A DNA stretch of 64,000 nucleotides, taken from the IMG/VR virus record IMGVR_UViG_3300020182_000008, positions 62,001 through 126,000 of that record. The stretch is one strand, 5' to 3'. A program made the translations under genes and the position numbers. Under the pieces are notes generated by a model. That model made no database searches. It was not told where the DNA came from and saw only the letters and a program-made list of their open reading frames with translations. The stretch comes from a virus. Positions 13,597-23,800 of the stretch are shown piece by piece (position 1 is the first letter of the stretch; each line of letters begins with the position of its first letter).

Positions 13597-16500
13597 TGCC
13601 TAACGGATTAAAAAAAGCTGTTAATAATACCGATAATTCTTCTACTAAGTTTTTAGAAGGGATTAAACGTCAAACTTTAAACATTATCTATGGTAAAGGC
13701 AAAACAGCCTCTACATTTGTTAACTTTTCAGATTCAGCTGAAAGACAACAATTTATAAAGGGGATAAAAAATATAAGAGAAAACCCCGCTCTAGTCCCTA
13801 TAACTGAAACCATTAAAGTATTTAACACTTACGATATATGTAATCCACTTCAATTTATAGCTACCCAAGCTTTCCCTCCTGGAAGTGATGTAGCTAATGG
13901 TATTAATAAGTTTGAAGGACAGGTAGGTAAATTATTAAATATTTTTAAACAGTTTCAATTTGTTCAAGGAAATCAAACAGCAGAGGGGGTTTACGGTTAT
14001 CCTGATCCTTTAAAAGAAGAAAACCCCTTAATTACTTTTAATCCTGGAAAAATTACTTTAGTGGTTCCTAGAGAACAACCTGGAGGAGAGGTAAATGCAC
14101 CTGTCCATAAAGGATCTCAAGTAGTTCTTAAACAAACTGAAGATCCAAAAATAGGATCTAAAATGATAGGAAATATAGATAAATCTTTCCCAGTTACAGG
14201 TGAAGAATTAGGTTTGTTTTCTGATGAAATTATTGGAGTTGGATATATAATAGAAGTAACAAGTATTTCCCCATCAGATCCTCCTTATGCTACAGATAAA
14301 AATGGAAATACTTTAAAAGATGAAGATGGTGATCCTATTTTAAGAGGATTTGAATTGTTTACTATGGATTTTGAAGCTGATCCTTCTACAACTGATGTAC
14401 GAGAATTAGCTACTGAATTAAATGGTTTACTTACTACTATACGAGAATTAGGTATTGAAGGAATAAAAAACGATTTAGCTCAACTCCCAGATACTATACC
14501 TTTTGTAGCTAAATTAAAAGCTCCATTTGAAAAATTTGTTAAAATATTAGAAGGAGACCCAGAAAATAATCAAGAAGGTGTGTTAGCACCTATAAATGAC
14601 GCAGCTACAGATGTAGGAGGATTGCAAGCAACTTTAGAAGGAGGTCTTAATGCTCAACAAGTATTAGAAAGAGTAAGAATTGTAAGAGATATTCAATCTA
14701 AAATTTTACCTTTTACAAATGTAACTTCTTTTGTAGAAGAAAAATTTAAAAAACAAATTGGAGATGTAAATAAACTTTTAAAAGATTTTATTCCATTTGA
14801 TGCACCTTTAGGACCTAATGGAAAACCAAAATTTAGTTTAAGATTAGTTGTTCAAACATTAGTAGATTTTGCTACATATATAGAAGGTGCTATCACGTTT
14901 ATTTTAGCTTTACTTCGTACTGTAAACATGATGATTAAAATTATTACTATAGTACTTAAAGTATTAAAAGTAGTAATTAAAGTAATCAAAGCTGTTATTA
15001 AAGCATTACCTGCTGCATTTATACCTGTTGGGGCAATACAACTAGTAACAGAAAAGTTAGCATATGTTGATGATGCTATTCAAACTGCTATTGATTTCTT
15101 AGATAAATTGTCTAAAAATATAGATCTTGTAATTAGTAGTTTAACTTTAATTAAAAAGTTCCTAACCGTCTTTATTAAAGAATTAGCTAAATTTGCTGAA
15201 AAACTAGATAGTTGTGAAACATTCCCAAATGAAGATAGAGATCTTATAGAAAAAGCTTTAAGAGGTTCATATACAGCTCTTAACAACCTAATTTCAGTAA
15301 CCCCTAAAGGTAAGGGTCCGGGGGGTCAATCGGGGGCTGTAACTAATATAATTAATTCTACAGATGATGATGTAACAGTTATAACATTAGAAGATGGTTC
15401 ATTAATGGTATTACCTGGTTCAGTTTATGGATTTGATAAAGATGGTAATATAATATTTAATGGTAAATTAGTTTCTTTAGCAACCGGAGTTGTATTTGAT
15501 GATGCTAGGGGTCAAGATTTAAGAGATTTGTTTGCTGAAGGTAATCAATTAAGATATTATACATACAATAAATTTACAGCTGCTAACCAAGGTTTATTAG
15601 AGGCAGCTGAAAAAGCATTTTTTGATTTACAAAAACAAGTAGATCCTGAAGATCGATTTGGTAATTTTGTTGAAACATACTTAGGTTATGTTTTAAAAAT
15701 TCAAGAAGAAAGACCTATAGATAAAAACGATAATAAATTAACTAGAAGAAGAGGTGTAGCTTTAGATTCAAATGAACGTATTGTAGCTGGAACCGAATTA
15801 ACCTTCTCTACTAATTTATCTACTATAATTCAGGAATTAAAATTTAAATTAAAACGTGACGTTGAGGCCGGTATTATAGGTGTTAATACCTCAGATAAAG
15901 ATCCAAACGAAATAGATGATGATTCCGCAGTTGAAATAGCTAAAACAACTGGTGCTAACCCAATAGCTATATCTAATATTAAAGCTGAACAAGCTAATAG
16001 AGCAGCTGCTTTACCCGAATTAGAAGATAATCCTGATCCAACACCAATAGAAGGAAGAGTTGGAAATTCTTCTTATAGTTCTTTAGAAGACAATACTGCT
16101 GCTTCTTCAAAACCTAACCCTTCAGTCAAACAAAGGCCCCTTGATACACAAAAATTAGTTAGAGAACCTTTAAATGAATTTATTCAATCAAATCCTTCCT
16201 TAGCTAAAATATCAAATACATATTCTGTATTAAGTGGAGCATCTTCAAATCAATTATCCCAAATTTTAAGCCAACCTGGAGTAGAAGAGTTATCTGAAGA
16301 TGAACTTATAGCAAATTTAAAAGAATCTATTTTAAGTGAAATGGATCCTAACCCTGATAAAATAAAAGAGGTTCAAAACAAAACAGATCAGTGGTATAAT
16401 GGGTTAAAAGAAAAAGCTAAAGCCGATTACGATAGAATGGTAGCTAGAACACCAGGTATAGCTAGAAAAATATTACCTTCATTTGAGAAATACTTTAATA

Positions 16501-16673
16501 AAATAGAAAAACAAGAACTTCCAAAATGGATTAAATTACTTTTAAGACAAAAGTATACCGAAACAGAAGTAGAATATGGTATTTCTAATGACGATATTAG
16601 AGAAGAATACCGAATTAAAATAGATGGTACTAAAGTTAAAGTAAAACGTAAACGAGGTAAAGAAAAAGAGTAA
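13596..16673 (+). CDS. large tail/baseplate protein with hydrophobic central segment (tape-measure candidate)
   Basis: 1025 aa. Residues about 60-290 are mixed alpha/beta with Gly/Pro-rich loops. About 435-545 is a long run of hydrophobic helices (FILALLRTVNMMIKIITIV, VIKVIKAVIKALPAAFIPVGA). The C-terminal 250 residues are helical and charged, ending KVKVKRKRGKEKE. Hydrophobic helices in a large tail protein are a tape-measure feature, and its position between spike and gp25 genes matches a tail/baseplate role. It lacks obvious homology to T4 gp29, so hub (gp27-like) or tape-measure function remains open. Confidence 0.5.
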   Translation: MPNGLKKAVNNTDNSSTKFLEGIKRQTLNIIYGKGKTASTFVNFSDSAERQQFIKGIKNIRENPALVPITETIKVFNTYDICNPLQFIATQAFPPGSDVANGINKFEGQVGKLLNIFKQFQFVQGNQTAEGVYGYPDPLKEENPLITFNPGKITLVVPREQPGGEVNAPVHKGSQVVLKQTEDPKIGSKMIGNIDKSFPVTGEELGLFSDEIIGVGYIIEVTSISPSDPPYATDKNGNTLKDEDGDPILRGFELFTMDFEADPSTTDVRELATELNGLLTTIRELGIEGIKNDLAQLPDTIPFVAKLKAPFEKFVKILEGDPENNQEGVLAPINDAATDVGGLQATLEGGLNAQQVLERVRIVRDIQSKILPFTNVTSFVEEKFKKQIGDVNKLLKDFIPFDAPLGPNGKPKFSLRLVVQTLVDFATYIEGAITFILALLRTVNMMIKIITIVLKVLKVVIKVIKAVIKALPAAFIPVGAIQLVTEKLAYVDDAIQTAIDFLDKLSKNIDLVISSLTLIKKFLTVFIKELAKFAEKLDSCETFPNEDRDLIEKALRGSYTALNNLISVTPKGKGPGGQSGAVTNIINSTDDDVTVITLEDGSLMVLPGSVYGFDKDGNIIFNGKLVSLATGVVFDDARGQDLRDLFAEGNQLRYYTYNKFTAANQGLLEAAEKAFFDLQKQVDPEDRFGNFVETYLGYVLKIQEERPIDKNDNKLTRRRGVALDSNERIVAGTELTFSTNLSTIIQELKFKLKRDVEAGIIGVNTSDKDPNEIDDDSAVEIAKTTGANPIAISNIKAEQANRAAALPELEDNPDPTPIEGRVGNSSYSSLEDNTAASSKPNPSVKQRPLDTQKLVREPLNEFIQSNPSLAKISNTYSVLSGASSNQLSQILSQPGVEELSEDELIANLKESILSEMDPNPDKIKEVQNKTDQWYNGLKEKAKADYDRMVARTPGIARKILPSFEKYFNKIEKQELPKWIKLLLRQKYTETEVEYGISNDDIREEYRIKIDGTKVKVKRKRGKEKE

Positions 16674-16675
16674 TA

Positions 16676-16689
16676 TATAAATATTTATA
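16676..16689 (+). promoter_or_regulatory. late promoter box in a perfect palindrome (TATAAATATTTATA)
   Basis: The 14-base palindrome contains the late ATATTTATA in the sense direction and the T4 consensus TATAAATA. It ends 3 nt before the ATG at 16693, much closer than at other late genes. Confidence 0.5.
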
Positions 16690-16692
16690 ATC

Positions 16693-17157
16693 ATGAAAAT
16701 AGAAGCTTTTAGAAAAATTATTCGAGAAGAAGTAAGAGATGTAATTAAGGAAGAACTTTCTTTAATTATGAGTACTCCTGTTACTGAAACAAAAGTAGTT
16801 CAGAAGCCAGTTGTAGAACAAAAAACACAAAGACCTTCATTATCTGAATTAACTGAAGAACCACAACCACAACAACCAACCCAACCTTTATTTGAAGGAG
16901 CAGGTGCTATAGCTAGTATCCTAAATCAAACACATGCTGAAGGTGGGTGGAGAAATATTAATGGTGGTGGATATAGTGCACAAGACGCTGTTGGTTTTCA
17001 AGGTGGGATGCCTGGAGGTGAAACTAAAGTAGTAAAATCTGTAGATGAAATGATGGCATCACAACCCAAAACTTCAGATATAAATCAAATATCCATTGAT
17101 GCCGTACCAGATTTTTCGGGGCTAATGGGTAAAATGAAAGAACAAGGTAAAATATAG
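16693..17157 (+). CDS. hypothetical protein with LIREE-type N-terminal tag
   Basis: 154 aa. N-terminus MKIEAFRKIIREEVRDVIKE is an amphipathic helix like those of several gene products between 36 and 50 kb. It is followed by a Gln/Pro-rich linker (50-72) and a Gly-rich region (GGWRNINGGGYSAQDAVGFQGG), and ends VPDFSGLMGKMKEQGKI. No family recognised. Its position directly before gp25 and the late box suggest a virion or assembly role. Confidence 0.55.
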   Translation: MKIEAFRKIIREEVRDVIKEELSLIMSTPVTETKVVQKPVVEQKTQRPSLSELTEEPQPQQPTQPLFEGAGAIASILNQTHAEGGWRNINGGGYSAQDAVGFQGGMPGGETKVVKSVDEMMASQPKTSDINQISIDAVPDFSGLMGKMKEQGKI

Positions 17158-17615
17158 TGGCTTACATATTTAAAAATATTGATGTTTTAGATCTTAACCC
17201 TTCAACGGGAGTAGGAATATCTGTACCCTTTAATGGTCCTACAGGTGTTAATACAACCTACACAACTCAAGACGCTATAAAATCAAACCTTTTAAATTTT
17301 ATTTTAACAGGAAAAAGAGAAAGAGTAATGAATCCTGGTTTTGGAGCCGGGTTATTAGGTTTAGCTCCTTCTTTAGAAGATCCAATTGGAGAACCTGGGG
17401 TTTTATTTAATCAAATAACAGAAGAAAGAATAGACGAGATTGAAAATCTTATTTATGGTGGTGTTGATCTATATTTTCCTACTGTTCAAATAGAAAGTTT
17501 AAATGTAGAATTAGAACCTGATTCTAAAACTATTACTATATATTTAAAATATACTGTAGTCAATACAAATATTGAAGACGAATTACAAATAAACCTCAAC
17601 AATGGCGGAGTCTAA
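17157..17615 (+). CDS. 25: baseplate wedge protein gp25
   Basis: 152 aa from a GTG whose G is also the last base of the upstream TAG. Segments DAIKSNLLNFILTGKRERVMNP with GFGAGLLGL and a C-terminal beta part (VQIESLNVELEPDSKTI) match the GPW/gp25 family (PF04965), whose conserved core includes an xExxR-like turn. In T4, gp25 joins gp6 and gp53 in the baseplate wedge and initiates sheath assembly. Followed by gp6 with a 14-nt overlap, the usual order. Confidence 0.85.
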   Translation: MAYIFKNIDVLDLNPSTGVGISVPFNGPTGVNTTYTTQDAIKSNLLNFILTGKRERVMNPGFGAGLLGLAPSLEDPIGEPGVLFNQITEERIDEIENLIYGGVDLYFPTVQIESLNVELEPDSKTITIYLKYTVVNTNIEDELQINLNNGGV

Positions 17616-19473
17616 ACAAATACAATATTTAAATAAAGATTTCGACGGATTCAAGCAAAAATTACTTGAATTCGCTCAAGTTTATTACCCTGAAACTTAC
17701 AATGACTTTTCAGAGACATCCGCTGGTTTGATGTTAATTGAAATGGCCTCATATGTAGGTGATGTTTTAGCATATTATGGTGATAATCAAATTCAAGAAA
17801 ACTTTTTGGAGTATGCTAAACAAAGAAACAACTTACTTTCTTTAGCTTATAACCACGGTTATTTCCCTCAAGTAACAAATGCTTCTACAGTTGATGTAGA
17901 TATATACCAAACATTACCTGCTACTACAGCCGGAGGTTCAGTCCAACCAGACTGGAACTATGCAATGATATTATCTGAAGGTGCACAGTTACAATCTTCT
18001 AACAATACAAGTGTTTTCTTTTATATAGAAAATAAAGTAGATTTTACAATATCTGGAAGTGCAGATCCAACTGAGGTATCTGTTTATTCTATTGATGGTG
18101 CTAACCAACCTAATTTTTATCTATTAAAGAAAAAAGCTAAAGCAACAGCAGGTACACTTAAAACAAAAACATTTACATTTACAACTCCACAAAGATTCTC
18201 TACTGTAGAAATCGAAGATACTAATGTAATTGAAATTGTAAAAACAACAGATAGTGATGGGAATAGATGGTATGAAGTGCCATACTTAGCCCAAGAAACC
18301 ATTTTTGATCCTGTTACTAACACAGCAGCAAACGATCCACAACTATATCAATATAATGGAACTACACCTTATCTTTTAAAAATTAAAAAAGCACCTCGTA
18401 GATTTACAAAACGTTTTAAATCAAACAATAAACTTGAAATACAATTTGGACCAGGTGTTTCTTCAAACCCAGATGAAATCATTACCCCAAATTCAGATAA
18501 TATAGGATTAGGATTACCTTATGGCACGGATAAATTAACCACAGCCTGGGATCCAGCTAACTTCTTATATACTAAAACTTATGGCATTGCACCTTCAAAT
18601 ACTACTTTAACTGTAGAATATCTTGTAGGAGGAGGAGCTACCTCAAACGTTACAGCTCAATCATTAACAATTTTATCTTCTGGTACAGTAACGTTCTTTG
18701 GTTCAAGCTTAGATTCTACACTACAATCTACAGTTAGAAATTCTTTAGCGTTTACAAACACTAAACCTGCTATTGGAGGTGGAGATGGAGATACAAATGA
18801 AGATATTAGACGTAAAGCAATAGCTCAATACCCTACCCAGTTACGTACTGTAACTAAAGACGACTATGCTATTAGAAGTTTATCTTTACCTTCTAAATTT
18901 GGTAAAGTAACTAAAGTATATGTTTCACAAGAGAATGGTAGAAGAGATAGATCACAAGAGGAAAGATATGATACAAATGCTTTAGCAATGTATATTTTAT
19001 CAAGTAATTCTCAAGGTAATCTTGTAGTAGCTGATCCTGCTTTAAAGGAAAACTTAAAAACATTCTTAAACGAATATAGAATGTTAACAGATGCTCTTAG
19101 AATAAAAGATGCATTTGTAATTAATATTGGAGTTGAATTTGATATTATAATTCAACCTAACTATAATAATAGATTAATTATTAATAACTGTATAGATGCC
19201 CTTAAAACTTATTTTGATATTGATAAGTGGCAAATCAACCAACCTATCTTATTAAATAACGTTCGTAACGTAATTGATAATGTAGAGGGTGTTCAAACAG
19301 TTAAAAAACTACAAATTGTAAATAAAGTAGGAGAATCTTTAGGTTATTCAAAATATGCTTACGATATAAAAGGATCAACCATAAACGAGATTTTATACCC
19401 ATCTTTAGACCCTTCAATATTTGAATTAAGATACCCAGACACTGATATTAAAGGACGAATAGTAACAAACTAA
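17602..19473 (+). CDS. 6: baseplate wedge protein gp6
   Basis: 623 aa, close to the 660 aa of T4 gp6. The N-terminus (YLNKDFDGFKQKLLEFAQVYYPETYNDFSE, then SAGLMLIEMASYVGDVLAYYGDNQIQENFL) is highly characteristic of gp6/gpJ-type wedge proteins. The C-terminal half has the EDIRRKA...RTVTKDDYAIRSL segment and the domain with LKTYFDIDKWQINQPI. In T4, gp6 dimers form the inner iris around the hub. Assignment supported by the adjacent gp25. Confidence 0.85.
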   Translation: MAESKQIQYLNKDFDGFKQKLLEFAQVYYPETYNDFSETSAGLMLIEMASYVGDVLAYYGDNQIQENFLEYAKQRNNLLSLAYNHGYFPQVTNASTVDVDIYQTLPATTAGGSVQPDWNYAMILSEGAQLQSSNNTSVFFYIENKVDFTISGSADPTEVSVYSIDGANQPNFYLLKKKAKATAGTLKTKTFTFTTPQRFSTVEIEDTNVIEIVKTTDSDGNRWYEVPYLAQETIFDPVTNTAANDPQLYQYNGTTPYLLKIKKAPRRFTKRFKSNNKLEIQFGPGVSSNPDEIITPNSDNIGLGLPYGTDKLTTAWDPANFLYTKTYGIAPSNTTLTVEYLVGGGATSNVTAQSLTILSSGTVTFFGSSLDSTLQSTVRNSLAFTNTKPAIGGGDGDTNEDIRRKAIAQYPTQLRTVTKDDYAIRSLSLPSKFGKVTKVYVSQENGRRDRSQEERYDTNALAMYILSSNSQGNLVVADPALKENLKTFLNEYRMLTDALRIKDAFVINIGVEFDIIIQPNYNNRLIINNCIDALKTYFDIDKWQINQPILLNNVRNVIDNVEGVQTVKKLQIVNKVGESLGYSKYAYDIKGSTINEILYPSLDPSIFELRYPDTDIKGRIVTN

Positions 19474-19477
19474 TAAC

Positions 19478-20539
19478 ATGGCAGTATACAAAATATTTCC
19501 CGAAAAAGATGCTTTTATCCAATCTAAATTTCCTGCTCAAAATACAGGTTTAGATGAGATTTTAGATATTTCAAATTATAATGGAATTAATGTTCAGTCA
19601 TCTGCTCAAGGTGACTTGCCTGCTGTTACACGTGCGTTAGTTCAATTCAAAACAACGGATATAAACAATGTAGTTAACAATACAATAGGCGACGCGGCAT
19701 TCCAAACAAACTTGAAATTATACATGGCATACGCTGAAAACGCGCCATTAAACTATACCCTAGAAGCATATCCTATATCTGGAGCTTGGGATATGGGAAC
19801 TGGTAGAGTAAGTGATGTTCCACAAACTACAAATGGTGTTTCATGGGGTTGGAGAAGCGAATCTGGTTCAAATGCTTGGACTACAGACGGAGGAGACTGG
19901 TATACAGATCAATCAGGTTCATCTCAAGATTTTGTTTACACAAGTGATAAAGACATTTTAATGGATGTTACTGACATGGTTAAACTATGGAATAGTAGCT
20001 CAATTGATAATCACGGCTTCATAGTTAAACACAGTGCGAGTATCGAATTTTCATCTTCATACGTTGAAACCGCTTATTTTTCCGTAGATACACACACAAT
20101 ATACCCACCTACACTAGAATTTAAGTGGGACGATTCAACTTATTCAACTACATTACCTCCCGTAACTGGTAGTGATTTCATTTTGTCTTTTACAAATTTA
20201 AAACAAGAATTTGAAGACAGTGGAATATATAACTTTAAACTAAGAGCAAGAGATACTTATCCTGCTAGGTCATTCCAAACTAGTTCTGTATATTTAGATG
20301 CTAAAGTACTTCCTACATCCTCTTATTGGGGTCTAAAAGATTCAAAAACAGGAGAAATGGTAGTAGATTTCGATACTTCATATACAAAAATTAGCTCCAA
20401 CAATGACGGAAACTATTTTACAGTTTACATGGATGGGTTAGAACCAGAAAGGTACTATCAACTAATGGTTAAAACTGTAGTTGGAAGTGAAACAATGATA
20501 ATTGAAGATAAAGGAAACTATTTTAAAGTAGTTAGATAA
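19478..20539 (+). CDS. virion structural protein with DNRLRE-like beta domain
   Basis: 353 aa. Residues 1-215: YKIFPEKDAFIQSKFPAQNTG, a LVQFKTTDI strand, an AYPISGAWDMGTGR segment and a GFIVKHSASIEF strand. These match the DNRLRE/CBM-like beta-sandwich seen in cell-surface and phage proteins (KDAxI...xxLIxFD). The remainder is a fibronectin-like beta domain (TYPARSFQTSSVY, LEPERYYQLMVKT). Likely an exposed baseplate or fibre-attachment component. Part of the gp25-gp6 operon. Confidence 0.55.
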   Translation: MAVYKIFPEKDAFIQSKFPAQNTGLDEILDISNYNGINVQSSAQGDLPAVTRALVQFKTTDINNVVNNTIGDAAFQTNLKLYMAYAENAPLNYTLEAYPISGAWDMGTGRVSDVPQTTNGVSWGWRSESGSNAWTTDGGDWYTDQSGSSQDFVYTSDKDILMDVTDMVKLWNSSSIDNHGFIVKHSASIEFSSSYVETAYFSVDTHTIYPPTLEFKWDDSTYSTTLPPVTGSDFILSFTNLKQEFEDSGIYNFKLRARDTYPARSFQTSSVYLDAKVLPTSSYWGLKDSKTGEMVVDFDTSYTKISSNNDGNYFTVYMDGLEPERYYQLMVKTVVGSETMIIEDKGNYFKVVR

Positions 20540-20886
20540 TGGCTAAACAAGAGGTAAAACTTAATAAACAGGTATTTGGAAAAATATCTTATCCTAACGT
20601 TGTAGATACTGAATTTAGACAACTAGTTCAACCAGAACAAGCTGTAGAAATAGAAGCACCTATGACTGTAGCAGAATTCTTTGCTGAATATGATCGTTTA
20701 TTTTATGAAATACCTCAAAGAGGTAGCTTTGGTTCTCATGAAGAAATAGTAAATCGAAGCGCTGGATATATAGGTGTAGTTGGTCAATCAGAAGAAATTC
20801 AAGCATTGCTTGATGAAATCAATGATTTAAGAACTCAACTAATAACAGCACAACAAGAAATTGTAAACTTGAGTACTACAATATAG
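20539..20886 (+). CDS. small tail-module protein with C-terminal coiled coil
   Basis: 115 aa. Begins MAKQEVKLNKQVFGKISYPN; the middle has FFAEYDRLFYEIPQRGSFGSHEEI and the end is a helix (EIQALLDEINDLRTQLITAQQEIVNL). One-base junction with the previous gene and two bases to the next, so it is coupled to the giant tail protein and may be a trimerising connector. No family recognised. Confidence 0.6.
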   Translation: MAKQEVKLNKQVFGKISYPNVVDTEFRQLVQPEQAVEIEAPMTVAEFFAEYDRLFYEIPQRGSFGSHEEIVNRSAGYIGVVGQSEEIQALLDEINDLRTQLITAQQEIVNLSTTI

Positions 20887-20887
20887 T

Positions 20888-23800
20888 ATGGAAAAAACTA
20901 GCGTTGTATATAACCCTCTAGATCCTTACATAGCGCAGGACTACACCACACAAGATGTTAACTTATTAAATGAGTTTTCAATTAATCGTGAATTTGGTGC
21001 TGAACAAGATACGGTAGAATATCAAGTATATTCTACTACAAATCAATTACTGGCTGTAAATTATAGTTTTAAAAATTATACAGTCCAAACTACAAAAGAT
21101 AATTCTAGTGTATTTGATACATTATATTTAGACCCTACCCAAGATGTAAAAGATGCTGGTTTTGATATAGGAAAATATAATACTGTATATTATTTTTACA
21201 GACCTATATTTTTAAGTAATTCAAGCACTAGATACTACATTAAAGAAATTTCTTCGGATAGAACTGAAGTTAAAATTTCTACAAACGATTTATCTTACAA
21301 TGCTGTAAGTACTTCATACTTAAATTATCTTACATCTAAAAACTCTAAAAGTTTCTATTCTGATTTTATTCTTAATTTTGGAAATAATAGAACATTAATT
21401 GGAGTTAATAGTTTACTAGATACAGATAATACAGCTGAACCAGGAATATTCATTAAATTATATGAACCTCTCCCAGCTGATTATAATGTAAAAGATACTT
21501 TATGGGTTGTAGAACAGGTATCCGACCCTTATGCTTTCAATGTTAATATTGAATTTGAAGATGAAACTGAAGAGCAAGTTGAATATTTAAGAGGCCCAAA
21601 TACAGATATTGAGTTGAACAAATCAACCAATATGCCTACTACGTACTTTAACTTAAACGAAGTATTAGATACCTCTTTAACTTCTTCATACCAACAAGTA
21701 AAATCAATTTTAGAAGAAAAAAGTGTCGATATTAATATTGATCATACTGACTACACAAACTTTGTTCACTTTTCTTCTGCATATGAAAGGTTAGCTAACT
21801 TTAAATACAAGCTAACCCAAATACAAAATTATCAAAGTGATTTAAACCAATTAAATTCACTTGATGCTTTAACAGATCAATCTGCTATTTCGGCTTCAAA
21901 AGCAACTATCCAAGAAAATATAGATACCCTAATTGAACAATTTGACAATTATGAATACTATCTATACTTTGAATCTGGAAGTAAAGCTTGGCCTAAGTCA
22001 AATACAACCCTACCATATGATAATTACGCTGTAACCTCAGATTCATCTTCAGTATGGTATGGTTCAACTGACGAAGATAGCGCTTACTATGGTGGTCAAA
22101 TATTATCTGCTTCATTATATGATGATGATAACAGAAATTATATTTGGAATACTTTACCTGCATATATAAAAGAAGATCCACAAAATCAAAACTTAGAGTT
22201 ACTTGTAGCAATGTTAGGTCAACATTTCGATTATGTTTGGACTTATACTAAAGCAATTGGGGATCTAAAAGAAGCAGATAACAGACCTGACTATGGTATT
22301 TCAAAAGATCTTGTAGCAGATACACTTCGTTCTTTAGGTATTAAACTATATACCTCAAATAAAACAAACGAAAACTTATTCTCTGCTCTAACAGGACTTT
22401 CACCATCAGGTTCACTTGTACCAGATACTGGTTCATATAGAATAGAAAACTACGTTTCAGCTTCAAATGAACCTATTACATATGATAATGTAAATAAAGA
22501 GATATATAAACGTATTTACCACAATTTACCTTATCTATTAAAAACTCGTGGTTCATATAGAGGTTTAAGAGCACTTTTAAACTGTTTTGGTATTGAAGAT
22601 ACCATTTTAAGAATACACGAATATGGAGGTATAGAGAAAAACGTACCTCAAACAACTCAATATTACGAAAATCACGTTTATGCTTTAGCTACAAACACAT
22701 CTAGTGTAGTAGAAGTTCCTTGGTTACCTGCTATAATGCCTATGGTAGGGGAATTTTGGGAAGAAATGGACGTTGATTGGAACAACATTGAAGGTTGGTG
22801 GAATGGAGTATTAGCTGAAGATCAAGTACCAGATACAATCGAATTTAGATTTAAAACAAATGGTATACCTTCAGCATCTCACCATACTCAATCCCTTTTT
22901 CAGGTAAATAATAGCGATTCATCTTCTCAATTTGGTATTCAACTTTTATACCCCTCTGAATCGATTGCTACCTCAAATGGTGTTTATGACCATTATGGTG
23001 AATTAAGATTTATTTTATCTGGCTCACAAGGATATGCTTCTACAGATGCTATTTTCTTACCTTTCTTTACAGGTAGTTTCTTTAACTTAAAGTTAGATAG
23101 ACAACCATCTAAAATGAACCTACAAGATACAGGTTCAGATGCGTTTTATGAACTTATAGTAAAACAAGGCAAATATGATGGACATAGTGGATTTATAGAG
23201 CAACAAGGCTCAGCTAGTTTATTTATCTCAGGTTCAACTTCTTCTTCATATAATGAAGGATGGTCAAATTATACATTTAGCTCGGGTAACCAACAACTAT
23301 ATGGTTTCTTAGGTGGAGCAAGCAGTAGTAACGTTATAGCACCTGATGGTGTTATATTTGATGGTGAATACCAAGAATTTAGATATTGGATTACAAATCT
23401 ATCTCAATCGGTATTTGACCAACACGTACTTAACCCAACCTCATATGCTGGTAATGATATTACAGCCTCATACTATGATTTAGTTTATCGTTTACCTTTA
23501 GGAAATTACGATAGAATTTCGGGTTCAAGAAGAGTATCTGTCCACCCCATGGTTACAGGTTCTTCTGCTCCAACATCTTCTTTCTTAGGAACAGGTTCTT
23601 CAACTGTAAATTACGGTATAATAACAAACCTTACAGCTAATAGTTTTGTATCTGAAAGTAAAATAGATTTAATTCAAGGTCCTGATATGGGTGCCTTTAC
23701 TCTAAACGAAGATAAAATTAGAGTAACAAACAACGAAATTATATCTGGTTCAACACTCTCAGCTTATGTTTCTGTACAACAAAATATCTTAAGTAGTTCA